Source of the DNA: Acidimicrobiales bacterium
Lineage (GTDB): Bacteria; Actinomycetota; Acidimicrobiia; Acidimicrobiales; JACCXE01
Reading direction: 5' to 3'
DNA length: 64,000 bases
Assembly: GCA_035546775.1 (NCBI GenBank)
Contig: DASZWD010000030.1
Location: forward strand, 143,526 to 207,525
How positions within the stretch are numbered: the stretch's first letter is position 1; every line of letters begins with the position of its first letter. This document shows, in pieces, positions 42,803-51,486 of this stretch. The position numbers and the translations under genes are program-made. The notes beneath the pieces were generated by a model that had not been told where the DNA came from, ran no database searches, and was given only the letters and a program-made list of their open reading frames with translations.

Positions 42803-43305
42803 CACGCTCCGTCGTGTTCGGCCGACACCACGGCGGCGGCGACCTTCAATACGTGTGCCAGTTCAGCAGACGGCAACGCGCGGCCGAGGGCTTGCATGAC
42901 GACGGCGCCGACCGCCATCAACTCCAGGGCGAGACCCATCGCTTCAGCCGACACGTCGAACTCGGCGCCGCGGGCGTTGACGATCTCGGCGATCTGGTCA
43001 CTGGACGCCTTGAGCGCCGCCTCGACGGCGCGTGCCGCGGTCTCGTCACGCGGTGCCAGCGCCAGCACGTCGAGGAACAAGCGATGTTGCGTCGAGCAGC
43101 TGGCGGCGAGGGCGGCGGTCAGGAGTTCGGCCTTGCTCTCGAAGTTGCCGTAGATGGCGCCCGTCGTGAGCCCGGCGCGGCGGGCGATCTCGGCGACGCG
43201 CGTCCCGTCGTACCCCTTCTCCATGAAGACCTCGGTGGCCGCGTCGAGCAGGCGCTGCCGGGTGCTGTCGGCGGGTGCGCCGCCCCCAAACCGGGTCGCC
43301 TCCAT
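42802..43305 (-). CDS. TetR-family transcriptional regulator
   Basis: A 167-residue regulator. The N-terminal helix-turn-helix is clear: RQRLLDAATEVFMEKGYDGT then RVAEIARRAGLTTGAIYGNF. The remaining helices form the ligand domain. It probably controls the SDR gene it is coupled to and perhaps the divergent gene at 43382. The intervening gap holds AACGCGTT (43317-43324), a short palindrome that could belong to its operator. Confidence 0.9.
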   Translation of the reverse strand: MEATRFGGGAPADSTRQRLLDAATEVFMEKGYDGTRVAEIARRAGLTTGAIYGNFESKAELLTAALAASCSTQHRLFLDVLALAPRDETAARAVEAALKASSDQIAEIVNARGAEFDVSAEAMGLALELMAVGAVVMQALGRALPSAELAHVLKVAAAVVSAEHDGA

Positions 43306-43381
43306 GCAGTTTGTTTAACGCGTTCGGACCGCGCTCGCCTTGAGACCCTAGAGTTCACGGCCTGGATCTGGGGAGGCATCG

Positions 43382-44443
43382 ATGCAATTGGAATGGACCG
43401 AAGCGGAACTGCTCGAGACGCATGCCGTCGAGGCACCGCTCTTCGCCGGCGGCGTGAAGTGCCACGGTGGCTTCGGCCATGACGGCGAATACGTCTCGCC
43501 GCGCACCAAGAACCGCTGGACGGCCATCGAAAACTGGAAGGCCGAACATCAGAAGAACTTCGGCACCGAGTTGCTCGACATCGGCCTCGACCGCTGGCCG
43601 GCGCACTACCCCAACGTGGCGCAGGCGAAGTACCTGTTGCGGAACGGCGTGTTCGAACCGATGACCTCGACGCTCACCCGCGTCGGCACGGTCGAAGGCT
43701 TCGGCGCCTACTTGCGTTACTCCCCGATTCCCGACCTCCAGGCGCACTTCGTCGAGCCCATCAAGGGCACGGCGATGGCGCACCTTGGTGGCGGACTGTT
43801 CGAGGCGCACGCCCGCGACGAGGCGGGCTTCGACAGCGCCGACGGGTTCGAGGGCGGCCACAAGCAGATGTGGTTCGCGGCGCGCGACGTCGCCTTCGAG
43901 AACCCCGTCACCGACGACCAGGTGGAAGTGATGCTGGCGCGCATGGGCATCGGGCAGAACGCCAACCCGCAGCAGCGCTCGACCGGCGTGCTGTCACAGC
44001 TCAACGCCGACCAGCAGGTGCCCGAGATCGACGCGACGCTCGAGTCGCTGATCCAGCGCATGACGTCGCTGCTGCTCATCGAAATCAGCGCGTTCCACAT
44101 CTTCGCTTTCGCCGAAGAGGTGCTGTCCGATAACGAGCTCACCGCCGGCGACGGTCTGGCGGCACAACTCGTGTCCTACATCCGCGCCGACGAGACGCCA
44201 CACGTCGAGTACCTGAAGACGACGCTGACCGAGATGCGCGACCGCACGTTCGTCGGCGTCGACGGTCAACACATTGCGGGCCGCGACGTGATCGGTCCGA
44301 TCTGGGAGCGCGCCGTGGCCAACTCGCTCGGCCCCAACCGCGAGGCGAACCTCGCCACGCAGATGAGCGAGCTGCACCACGCACTGTCGTCACGCAAGAA
44401 CGGCGGCGAGATCCTCGAGGGCTTCCACGCCCTCGCCACTTAG
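43382..44443 (+). CDS. Conserved hypothetical protein, possible ferritin-like/di-iron helical domain
   Basis: A 353-residue protein, not assigned to a named family. The C-terminal half is helical with SLLLIEISAFHIFAFAEEVL followed by SYIRADETPHVEYLKTTLTE, where ExxH elements are spaced as in ferritin-like di-iron proteins. The N-terminal half contains a His/Gly-rich stretch (KCHGGFGHDGEYVSPRT). A GGGGAGG ribosome-binding site lies six bases before the ATG. It is divergent from the TetR/SDR pair. A metal-dependent oxidase or hydroxylase is possible but unproven. Confidence 0.55.
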   Translation: MQLEWTEAELLETHAVEAPLFAGGVKCHGGFGHDGEYVSPRTKNRWTAIENWKAEHQKNFGTELLDIGLDRWPAHYPNVAQAKYLLRNGVFEPMTSTLTRVGTVEGFGAYLRYSPIPDLQAHFVEPIKGTAMAHLGGGLFEAHARDEAGFDSADGFEGGHKQMWFAARDVAFENPVTDDQVEVMLARMGIGQNANPQQRSTGVLSQLNADQQVPEIDATLESLIQRMTSLLLIEISAFHIFAFAEEVLSDNELTAGDGLAAQLVSYIRADETPHVEYLKTTLTEMRDRTFVGVDGQHIAGRDVIGPIWERAVANSLGPNREANLATQMSELHHALSSRKNGGEILEGFHALAT

Positions 44444-44451
44444 CCGGTCGT

Positions 44452-45108
44452 TCAGAACAGCGTGTTGTCGACGCGGCCGTCTTTCAGCGCGTCGTAGTCG
44501 ACTTCCACACAGGTAAGGCCCCGCTGATCGGCGAGGACCTTGGCCTGCGGCGCGATCTTCTGGGCGGCGAACACGCCGCGCACCGGCCGTAATCTCGGGT
44601 CCTGGTCGAGGCACTCGATGTAGCGGGCCAACTGCTCGACGCCGTCGATCTCGCCGCGGCGCTTGATCTCCACGGCGACCATCTGCCCATCCCGGTCGCG
44701 CAGCATCAAGTCGACGGGACCGATCGGGGTCGGGTACTCGCGCCGCACGAGTGACAGGCCGTCTTCGATGGTGTGCGGGGCGCCGGCGAGGAGGTCGCGC
44801 AACGCGTGCTCGACGCCGTCTTTCACCAAGCCCGGACCGACCTCCATGTCGTGGCTGCTGTCGGAGAGCACTTCCTCGAAATCGATGGTGAGGGTCTCAC
44901 CCTTCGAATTGGTGACGATCCACTGCAGCTCGCGTTCTTCGACGAAGTTGGGCGCCATCATCCAGTTGAGCGGCTTATAGGCGCCGGCGTCGGCGTGGAT
45001 GGCGACGCAGCCGTCGGCCTTGACCATGACGAGACGGACGCCCGAAGGCAGCGTGGCTGACAACCGTCCGGCGTAGGTGACGGTGCAGCGTGCAACGACG
45101 AGACGCAC
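44452..45108 (-). CDS. nucS: NucS (EndoMS) mismatch endonuclease
   Basis: A 218-residue NucS, the nuclease of the mismatch repair route that replaces MutS/MutL in many actinobacteria and archaea. The catalytic core is [20 protein letters not shown] with the D-ExK residues, followed by [12 protein letters not shown]. The N-terminal half is the DNA-binding beta domain ([20 protein letters not shown]). Length is close to other actinobacterial NucS. Finding it supports the actinobacterial assignment. Confidence 0.95.
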   Translation of the reverse strand: MRLVVARCTVTYAGRLSATLPSGVRLVMVKADGCVAIHADAGAYKPLNWMMAPNFVEERELQWIVTNSKGETLTIDFEEVLSDSSHDMEVGPGLVKDGVEHALRDLLAGAPHTIEDGLSLVRREYPTPIGPVDLMLRDRDGQMVAVEIKRRGEIDGVEQLARYIECLDQDPRLRPVRGVFAAQKIAPQAKVLADQRGLTCVEVDYDALKDGRVDNTLF

Positions 45109-45112
45109 GCGG

Positions 45113-45475
45113 CTATTCGAACAGGTCGAGCACGAGTTCGGGCGGACGCCCCACGACGGCGCGCCCCTCGGACGTGATCACGATCGGGCGCTCGATCAAT
45201 TCGGGGTTGGCGACGAGGGCGTCGAGAATCTCGTCGCGCGACTTGTCCTTGAGGCCGAGTTGCTTCGCTTTGTCCTCACCGAGGCGCACGATCACCTTGA
45301 CGTCGGGCTCGCCCATCATCGTCAGGACCGACTCGAGTTCACGCCGCGACGGCGGCTCGGCGATGTAGTTGCGCGTCTCGAAGTCCACGCCGCGCACGGC
45401 GAGCAGATCGCAGGCGCCGCGGCTCTTCGAGCATCGCTGGTTGTGCCAGACAACGGCGGTCGGTATATCGGACAT
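45113..45475 (-). CDS. ArsC/Spx-family thioredoxin-fold protein
   Basis: A 120-residue ArsC-type protein. The active-site Cys is in [16 protein letters not shown], and the C-terminal [20 protein letters not shown] matches the arsenate reductase pattern, including the Arg residues used to bind arsenate. It may be an arsenate reductase or one of the YffB-like proteins of unknown function. No arsenite pump lies nearby. The ATG at 45475 was preferred to an upstream frame start because the family begins here. Confidence 0.8.
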   Translation of the reverse strand: MSDIPTAVVWHNQRCSKSRGACDLLAVRGVDFETRNYIAEPPSRRELESVLTMMGEPDVKVIVRLGEDKAKQLGLKDKSRDEILDALVANPELIERPIVITSEGRAVVGRPPELVLDLFE

Positions 45476-45605
45476 GGGCCGAGAATACGCGGGTAGACCT
45501 CGCCAGGTGTTCCGCAGAATCACCACGAGCACCCCGGCGACGGCCCGCCCTCGTACGCTGACGTTCCCGAGTGTTCGCGGCGCCATCCGGTGCCGACGCA
45601 CGTCA

Positions 45606-45678
45606 GGCCCTGTAGCCCAACGGTAGAGGCAGGAGACTTAAAATCTCTCAAGTGCGGGTTCGAAACCCGCCGGGGCCA
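45606..45678 (+). tRNA. tRNA with anticodon UAA but short variable arm (class I shape)
   Basis: A 73-base tRNA fold. The acceptor stem GGCCCTG pairs with CGGGGCC; T8-A9 follow; the D arm has GG in its loop. The anticodon stem GGAGA/TCTCT encloses CTTAAAA, giving anticodon UAA. The variable loop is only five bases (CAAGT). The T arm is GCGGG-TTCGAAA-CCCGC, the discriminator base is A, and CCA is not encoded. Reading UUA it would be tRNA-Leu, yet bacterial tRNA-Leu normally has a long variable arm. The amino acid attached is therefore uncertain. Confidence 0.85.
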
Positions 45679-45728
45679 CGCACCGCAAATCAGGCGCGGC
45701 GTTCCGCAACTCTTAGGATCAGGCCGAA

Positions 45729-46766
45729 GTGAACGACGCCTTTCTCCGAGCCTGCCGCCGCGAACCCGCCGACCGCATTCCCGTGTGGTTCATGCGCCAA
45801 GCGGGTCGCTGCCTACCCGAGTACCGCGAGGTGCGCGCCCAGCACGAGATGTTCGAGGTCATGGCGAGCGCGGAACTCACCGCGCTCGTGACCGAGCAGC
45901 CGGTGAAGCGCTTCGGCGTCGACGCCGCGGTCATCTTCTCCGACATCGTGGCGCCGCTATCGGCCGCCGGCATCGACGTGAAGCTCGTGGCCGAGGTCGG
46001 GCCGGTATTCGCCCATCCGGTCCGCACCGCCGCCGATGTCGCCGCCCTGCCGCGGCTCGCCGATCCGGCGTCGTCGATGGCCGGACTGCTCGGCGGGATC
46101 AAGCAGGTGGCGAGCACCGACACCGTGCCCGTGATCGGGTTCTGCGGCGGACCCTTCACCCTCGCCAGCTACCTGGTCGAGGGCGGCCCGTCGCGCGACT
46201 ACGCCAAGACCAAGGCGCTGATGCTCGGCGCGCCCGACGTGTGGGAAGCGCTGATGGAGGTGCTCGCCGACATCGCGGCCACGAGCCTGCTGGCGCAGGT
46301 CGACGCCGGCGCATCGGCGATTCAGATCTTCGACAGCTGGGTCGGCGCGCTCGACCCCGACATGTACCGCCGGTTCGCCATGCCGGCGACGACGCGGGTG
46401 CTCGAAGCGATCGGTGCACGCGGCGTGCCACGCATCGTGTTCGGCGTGTCGACCGGCGAGCTGCTGCCGCTGTTCGCCGAAGCGGGCGCGGACGTCGTGG
46501 GCGTCGACTGGCGCGTGCCCCTCGACCTGGCGCGCGACCGCGTCGGGCCCGACGTGGCGGTGCAGGGCAACCTCGACCCGGCGGCCTGTCTCGCGGGTTG
46601 GCCGGCGCTGCAGGCCGAAGCGCAGCGCGTGGTCGACGCCGCCGGGTCCGCACCTGGACACGTGTTCAACCTCGGCTGGGGCGTGCTGCCGGCGACGGAT
46701 CCCGACGTGCTGACCCAGCTCGTCCAGTGGGTGCACAAGCAGCCGCCGCCGACGGAGTCACTGTGA
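45729..46766 (+). CDS. hemE: Uroporphyrinogen III decarboxylase
   Basis: A 345-residue enzyme that turns uroporphyrinogen III into coproporphyrinogen III. The signature near the N-terminus is PVWFMRQAGRCLPEYREVR, and the second is VIGFCGGPFTLASYLVEG. A GTG start at 45729 lies 50 bases after the tRNA. Its stop overlaps the next gene (GTGA), so it leads the heme operon. Confidence 0.95.
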   Translation: MNDAFLRACRREPADRIPVWFMRQAGRCLPEYREVRAQHEMFEVMASAELTALVTEQPVKRFGVDAAVIFSDIVAPLSAAGIDVKLVAEVGPVFAHPVRTAADVAALPRLADPASSMAGLLGGIKQVASTDTVPVIGFCGGPFTLASYLVEGGPSRDYAKTKALMLGAPDVWEALMEVLADIAATSLLAQVDAGASAIQIFDSWVGALDPDMYRRFAMPATTRVLEAIGARGVPRIVFGVSTGELLPLFAEAGADVVGVDWRVPLDLARDRVGPDVAVQGNLDPAACLAGWPALQAEAQRVVDAAGSAPGHVFNLGWGVLPATDPDVLTQLVQWVHKQPPPTESL

Positions 46767-47629
46767 TCGGCGTCCTCGTGCTGGCGCACGGCACGCCGGC
46801 GCGTCGCGAGGACATCGCCGAGTTCTACACGCGCATTCGTCGCGGCCGTCCGCCGACCGACGACGAAGTCGCCGAGTTGGCCCGGCGCTACGAAGCCATC
46901 GGCGGGCTGTCGCCGTTCGCGGCTCGGACCACGGCGCAAGTCGCCGGCATTGCGACCGCCCTCGACCCGGCGAAGTACGTCGTGCGCCTCGGCCAGAAAT
47001 ACGCCGAGCCCTACATCCCCGACGCCGTCGACGAGCTCGTGGCCGCCGGTGTCGAGCGCATCGTCGGTGTCGTGCTGGCGCCGCACGATTCGCCGGCGGT
47101 GTCGGACTACGCCGCGCGCGCCGAGACGGCGGTCGACGGGCGGGTGCCGCTCGACGTCATCCGGTCGTGGCACGTCGAACCGGCGCTGATCGAACTGCTG
47201 GCGGCCCGCGTGCGCGAGGTGTGGATCGACGGCGCGCTGCTCGTCGTGACCGCCCACAGCCTGCCGCTGGCCGCGCTGGGCGACGACACCTCCTACGGCG
47301 ACGACCTCGAACAGACAGCGCGCCGCGTCGCCGAGGAGGCCGGCATCACCAACTTCGGCATCGCCTACCAGTCCGCCGGCGTGTCGGGCGGACGGTGGCT
47401 CGACCCGTCGCTGCTCGACGTGATCCGCGAGGAAGCCGGCGCCGGTACGACAGCAGTAGTCGTGTGCGCCGCGGGCTTCGTGTCCGAGCACCTCGAGATC
47501 GCCTACGACCTCGACATCGAGGCGGCGTCGCTCGCCCGCGACCTCGGCATCGGCTTCGCCCGCACGCGCTCGCTCGACGACGACCCGGCGTTCTGCGCGC
47601 TCGTCGCCGATCTCGTCTCCCGGCGATGA
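46763..47629 (+). CDS. cpfC: Coproporphyrin III ferrochelatase
   Basis: A 288-residue ferrochelatase that inserts iron into coproporphyrin III in actinobacteria and firmicutes. It shows RRYEAIGGLSPFAART near the start, the catalytic His in VVTAHSLPLAAL and the conserved AYQSAGVSGGRWLDPSLLDV. It is shorter than the roughly 340 residues typical of the family, but the core is complete. It overlaps both neighbours by four bases. Naming as CpfC rather than HemH follows from chdC being next door. Confidence 0.9.
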   Translation: MIGVLVLAHGTPARREDIAEFYTRIRRGRPPTDDEVAELARRYEAIGGLSPFAARTTAQVAGIATALDPAKYVVRLGQKYAEPYIPDAVDELVAAGVERIVGVVLAPHDSPAVSDYAARAETAVDGRVPLDVIRSWHVEPALIELLAARVREVWIDGALLVVTAHSLPLAALGDDTSYGDDLEQTARRVAEEAGITNFGIAYQSAGVSGGRWLDPSLLDVIREEAGAGTTAVVVCAAGFVSEHLEIAYDLDIEAASLARDLGIGFARTRSLDDDPAFCALVADLVSRR

Positions 47630-48999
47630 GTCAGCGCGCCCGGCCGCGCGTCGCCGTGATCGGTGCCGGCATCGCCGGGCTCGCCGCCGCCCTCGACCTC
47701 GCCGCGGCGGCCGACGTCACCGTGTTCGAAGCGAGCGACCGCGTCGGCGGGCCGATCCGCACCGTGGACTTTGCCGGAGAACGCGTCGAAGCGGGCCCGG
47801 ACGCGTTCCTCGCCCGTCGGCCGGAGATGATCGACCTCGCGGCACGCGTCGGCTTCACTCGCGACGACCTGATCTCGCCCACCGCGGCGGACGCCGGCAT
47901 CTGGACCCGCGGCGAAGTGCGCCAGATGCCGTCCGGTCTCGTGATGGGCGTGCCGCGCTCGGCCGAGCATCTCGGCGACACGGGGATCATCAGCGCCGAG
48001 GGCGTGGCGCGCGCCGCCCGTGAACGCGAGTTGCCGGTGATCGCCGTCGGCGACGACGTCGGCATGGGTGAACTCGTACGCCAGCGCTTCGGCGAGGAGG
48101 TCTTCGAGCGCCTCGTCGATCCCTTGATGGGCGGGGTGCACGCCGGGCGCAGCGAGCTCCTCTCGACCGCGGTCGCCGTGCCGCAGCTGCTGGCCGCGGC
48201 GCGCTCCGGCCGCCCGCTGATGGACGCGCTACCGGAACCGGCGCTGTCGAGCGATCCCGTGTTCTATTCCGTGCGCGCCGGGCTGGGCGAGATCGTCGGC
48301 GGCGTGGCAAAGCAGCTCCCCGATATCCGCCTCGGGGCGCGGATCGACGAATTGGGCATGGTGGGCGACCGGTGGGAGGTCGCCGGCGAAGATTTCGACG
48401 GCGTCGTGGTGGCGACGCACGCACCGGTGACGGCGTCGCTCGTCGTCCCATTCGCCCCCGACGCCGCCCGCGTGTTGTCGACGGTGGAGTACGCGTCCGT
48501 CGTGTTGACGCTGCTGGCCTACCCGACCGCGGCGTTCACGTCGCCGCCGCACACGAGCGGCTACCTCGTGCCGCGCGTCGAGCACAAGCTGACGAGCGCC
48601 GTGTCGTGGTGGAACGCCAAGTGGTCACAGCGCGCCCCGCGCGACACCCAAGTCGTGCGCGCCTCGACGGGCCGTATTGACGACGTCCGCCACCACGATC
48701 TGTCCGACGACGACCTCGTGGCCGCCCTGCACCGCGAACTCGTCGAGGCCACCGACCTCCACGCCGACGCCCCGAGCGACGCGCGAGTCAGCCGCTACGA
48801 ACACGCCCTGCCGCAGTTCCGCGTCGGCCATCTGACAGACGTGGCGGCACCGGCGCACGCCGCCGCCGCCGCCGTGCGCGCCCCGCTGGCCCTCGCCGGC
48901 TCCTGTTACGAAGGACTCGGTCTTCCAGCGTGCGTCGCCAGCGGCCAAGCCGCCGCCCAACGGGTTTTGGTCCGTTTGCGCAAGGGTCTTTCCGTCTGA
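47626..48999 (+). CDS. cgoX: Coproporphyrinogen III oxidase (HemY-type flavoprotein)
   Basis: A 457-residue FAD enzyme that oxidises coproporphyrinogen III. The FAD-binding N-terminus is VIGAGIAGLAAALDL, then SDRVGGPIRTVDFAGERVEA and GPDAFLARRPEMI. The C-terminus ends with LALAGSCYEGLGLPACVASG, the family's second FAD contact. The ATG overlaps the ferrochelatase stop (ATGA). A hairpin overlaps its stop codon. Confidence 0.92.
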   Translation: MSQRARPRVAVIGAGIAGLAAALDLAAAADVTVFEASDRVGGPIRTVDFAGERVEAGPDAFLARRPEMIDLAARVGFTRDDLISPTAADAGIWTRGEVRQMPSGLVMGVPRSAEHLGDTGIISAEGVARAARERELPVIAVGDDVGMGELVRQRFGEEVFERLVDPLMGGVHAGRSELLSTAVAVPQLLAAARSGRPLMDALPEPALSSDPVFYSVRAGLGEIVGGVAKQLPDIRLGARIDELGMVGDRWEVAGEDFDGVVVATHAPVTASLVVPFAPDAARVLSTVEYASVVLTLLAYPTAAFTSPPHTSGYLVPRVEHKLTSAVSWWNAKWSQRAPRDTQVVRASTGRIDDVRHHDLSDDDLVAALHRELVEATDLHADAPSDARVSRYEHALPQFRVGHLTDVAAPAHAAAAAVRAPLALAGSCYEGLGLPACVASGQAAAQRVLVRLRKGLSV

Positions 49000-49012
49000 A
49001 ACGGACCAGAAC
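48964..49012. terminator. Hairpin at convergent cgoX/chdC ends
   Basis: GTTTTGGTCCGTTT (48964-48977) pairs with AAACGGACCAGAAC (48999-49012), with one G-T pair and a 21-base loop. It includes the cgoX stop and lies between two convergent genes, so it probably ends transcription from both sides. When read from chdC, T-rich sequence (AAAACC complement) follows the stem. Confidence 0.65.
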
Positions 49013-49027
49013 GCGAGGGGCTGGAGC

Positions 49028-49708
49028 TCAGCGGGCGACGCGGGCGACGACTTCTTCGACGGTGCTGATGAGGCCGGTGATGAACGGCCCGAACTCGGCG
49101 TATTTGGCCGAGGCTTCGTCGAAGCGCATCGTGTAGACGACCTCCTTGAGGTCGTCGGGGTTGACGGCGAAGAGCGACACCGCCCACTCCCAGTCGTCGA
49201 GGCCGGCGGAGCCGGTGATCACTTGCAGCACGCGGCCGGCGAAGGTGCGACCCGTCTTGCCGTGGCCGTGCATCAGCTCGCTGCGCTCGTCGTAGGGCAG
49301 CGAGAACCAGTTGTCGGTTTCGCCGCGGCGCTTCGACATCGGATACCAGCAGAAGGCCCGCATCCCGTCGGGCGGCAGGTTGGGATACAGCCGCGCTTGG
49401 AGCATCTGCTCCGGCATCCCCTTGGCGTACTCCGACACCTCGGTGAGCGACACGTAGGACGTGGCGACGGCGAGGCCGGCGCGCTGCAGTTCCGTCTGGA
49501 ACTGTTGCAGGCGCCACAGGTCGGGGCCGAGCGCCATGAAACCGATGTCGGCCTTGTGGCCGAGCACAGCGAAGGGAATCGCCTGGTACCCGTCGGCCTC
49601 GACCGCCTTGGTGGCGGCGACGACGGCTTCGGCGTCGAAGGCGGGCGTGACCGTGCAGAAGAGGTGCAGCACTCCCCAACCGGTCGAGGGAATCAGCGCG
49701 TCAGGCAC
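49028..49708 (-). CDS. chdC: Coproheme decarboxylase (HemQ/ChdC)
   Basis: A 226-residue chlorite-dismutase-like enzyme that makes heme b from coproheme, the last step of the coproporphyrin-dependent route. The conserved Tyr is in ARLYPNLPPDGMRAFCWYPM, and the heme-ligand His region is ELMHGHGKTGRTFAGRV. It converges on the heme operon. The GTG start lies inside the 3' end of a small upstream gene (16-base overlap), so the two are probably co-expressed. Confidence 0.93.
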   Translation of the reverse strand: MPDALIPSTGWGVLHLFCTVTPAFDAEAVVAATKAVEADGYQAIPFAVLGHKADIGFMALGPDLWRLQQFQTELQRAGLAVATSYVSLTEVSEYAKGMPEQMLQARLYPNLPPDGMRAFCWYPMSKRRGETDNWFSLPYDERSELMHGHGKTGRTFAGRVLQVITGSAGLDDWEWAVSLFAVNPDDLKEVVYTMRFDEASAKYAEFGPFITGLISTVEEVVARVAR

Positions 49709-49977
49709 GCCGCGAGCTTACGAGCCGCGTCCTGCGCCTCCGAACCCGACAGGCGGTTGGCCCGCACGACGCCTTCGATCATGTCGGCCACGACGGCGTC
49801 GGACGGGCGGTTGGCGCGGCGCACGGCAACGATGGCCTTGTCGGGCGCCAGCCACCGGATCGTGCGCTGCGCTTCGGGCAGCCGAGGCGGGCTCTTGAAC
49901 GCCGGCGCCCGCATGCCGGCGCCGGCGGTGGCGTGCATCAGCTGGCGCACGACCTGTGCGAACTCCGTCCCACTCAT
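49693..49977 (-). CDS. Small hypothetical protein upstream of chdC
   Basis: A 94-residue basic protein, not recognised. It has a Pro/Arg-rich first half (RAPAFKSPPRLPEAQRTIRW) and a helical second half with an Asp/Arg/Ala pattern. It overlaps the chdC start by 16 bases, which suggests co-translation and perhaps a role connected to heme. A short gap of 37 bases separates it from the divergent membrane protein gene. Confidence 0.6.
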   Translation of the reverse strand: MSGTEFAQVVRQLMHATAGAGMRAPAFKSPPRLPEAQRTIRWLAPDKAIVAVRRANRPSDAVVADMIEGVVRANRLSGSEAQDAARKLAACLTR

Positions 49978-50014
49978 GCCGGACACAGTGACAGAACGGT
50001 GTAACACTCTCGCC

Positions 50015-50560
50015 GTGGACGAGGCCCCTGAAACCGTCGAGACAACCGTTGAGCCCACATCCGTCGTCGTCGTGGAAGCCGACCCGGTCAACCGCGTGCT
50101 GACGTGGGCGGCGGCGGCCGTGGCCCTGCTCGGGATCGCCGAGCTCGTGGGCACGATGGGTGTCGGCCTCGCGGTCAACGTCAAGAAGATGAACTTCCCG
50201 ACCCGCCAGGGATACGCGTTCCTGACGAACCTGGAGAAGTCGCCGATCGGCATCGCGTTGATCGTCGCCGCCGTCTTCGGCGCGCTCGCCCTCGCCCGCG
50301 CCCGCGCCGGTGACCAGACCCAGCTGACCACGGTCGCCCTGTGGGTGGTCGTGGTGTCGTCGCTCATCCTCGGCGTCGGCACGATCCTCGCGGTCATGGC
50401 GCGTTTCCGCGTGGCACAACTCGTGGCGACCCAGCCGGTCGACTCGTTGACGCGACGCGTGCTCGTCGTGTTCGTGATCCGCAACTTCGGCTCGGCCGTG
50501 GTGGCCGCGCTGATCGCCGTCGGCGCGATCTTCCGCCCGACGCCCGCGCCGGTTGCCTGA
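50015..50560 (+). CDS. Hypothetical four-helix membrane protein
   Basis: A 181-residue protein with about four hydrophobic segments, for example WAAAAVALLGIAELVGTMGV and TVALWVVVVSSLILGVGTIL. An acidic, Val/Thr-rich N-terminus of about 30 residues precedes the first helix. No family was recognised. The GTG start at 50015 is one of several possible. The next gene starts eight bases before its stop. Confidence 0.6.
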   Translation: MDEAPETVETTVEPTSVVVVEADPVNRVLTWAAAAVALLGIAELVGTMGVGLAVNVKKMNFPTRQGYAFLTNLEKSPIGIALIVAAVFGALALARARAGDQTQLTTVALWVVVVSSLILGVGTILAVMARFRVAQLVATQPVDSLTRRVLVVFVIRNFGSAVVAALIAVGAIFRPTPAPVA

Positions 50561-51476
50561 GCTCAACGCCGCGCAACGCGCCGTCGTCGACGGCCTCCTG
50601 ACCTTCGACGACGCCCGACCCCGCGTCGACCACGACACCGTCGAGCACATCCGCCGCGGCTTCACCGAGCGCACGCAGTGGGCCGTGGACGCCCTCGACG
50701 AAGGCGGCCAGACGCTGCCGGTGAACAAGTACACGATCCGCACGGCCCTCCAGTGCGAGACGCGCTGGCAGTTCGGCGGCGACTTCTCCTGGAACGTGTC
50801 GAACGCCGCCGGGTCAGTGGCCCACCGCGCCGCGGAGCTGCTGCTCGTCGGGCGCCTCAGCGCCACGCCGCTCGACGCCGTCGCGTCGGCCATCGAGTTG
50901 ATGTGCGAGGACAACTCCGGATTCGCCGCCTTTCTCGACGAAGGTCCGCCGGCGCGCGCCGCCGCCGTGCGCGCCGACAGCGTCACCCACGTGTCCTCGC
51001 TGGTCGACGGGTTCCCGCCGCTGCCCAAGCGCCTGCTGCCCCGCACGGAACAGTCGTTTCAGGCGACGCTCGGCGGCCGCACCGTCCTCCTCAACGCCCG
51101 TCCCGACCTTGCCCTCGGCCGTCCCGCCGGCGCGGACGCCCGCAGCCTGTTGGTCGACCTCAAAACGGGTACGCCTCACCAGTCCCACGTCGACGATCTG
51201 CGCTTCTACGCGCTCGTGTTCATGCTGCGGTGGGGCGCGCCGCCGTGGCGGATCGCGTCGTTCTACGCGCCCGACGGCAGCTGGACCGCCGAGGACGTGG
51301 ACCGTGACGTGCTCGAAGCCGCCGCCCGGCGCACCAGCGACGCCATCCTGCGCATGACCGAAATCGTGTGCTCGCACCGGCCGCCGGCGATCACACCGGG
51401 ACCCGGTTGCACGTGGTGCGCGCTCGCCGAAACCTGCGAAGGCCCGGCCTCTTTGACGGCGGAGGACGCCCACTAA
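50553..51476 (+). CDS. PD-(D/E)XK nuclease, RecB/AddB-type with Fe-S cysteines
   Basis: A 307-residue nuclease-like protein. The active-site pattern is in ARPDLALG and SLLVDLKTG followed by HVDDLRFYALVFML, the P-D, D-x-K and Q/Y motif order of RecB-family nucleases. The Fe-S set is an N-terminal Cys in ALQCETRWQF plus GCTWCALAETC at the C-terminus, as in AddB and Cas4-like proteins. It is a lone gene with no helicase beside it. The start appears to be TTG at 50553, overlapping the upstream stop. Confidence 0.78.
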   Translation: MPELNAAQRAVVDGLLTFDDARPRVDHDTVEHIRRGFTERTQWAVDALDEGGQTLPVNKYTIRTALQCETRWQFGGDFSWNVSNAAGSVAHRAAELLLVGRLSATPLDAVASAIELMCEDNSGFAAFLDEGPPARAAAVRADSVTHVSSLVDGFPPLPKRLLPRTEQSFQATLGGRTVLLNARPDLALGRPAGADARSLLVDLKTGTPHQSHVDDLRFYALVFMLRWGAPPWRIASFYAPDGSWTAEDVDRDVLEAAARRTSDAILRMTEIVCSHRPPAITPGPGCTWCALAETCEGPASLTAEDAH

Positions 51477-51486
51477 CCTCTGACCA

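Noticed and set aside
45590..46762. Plus-strand open frame upstream of the ferrochelatase, overlapping the tRNA and hemE
   Set aside because: It is an Arg-rich out-of-frame reading of hemE. The ferrochelatase starts at GTG 46763.
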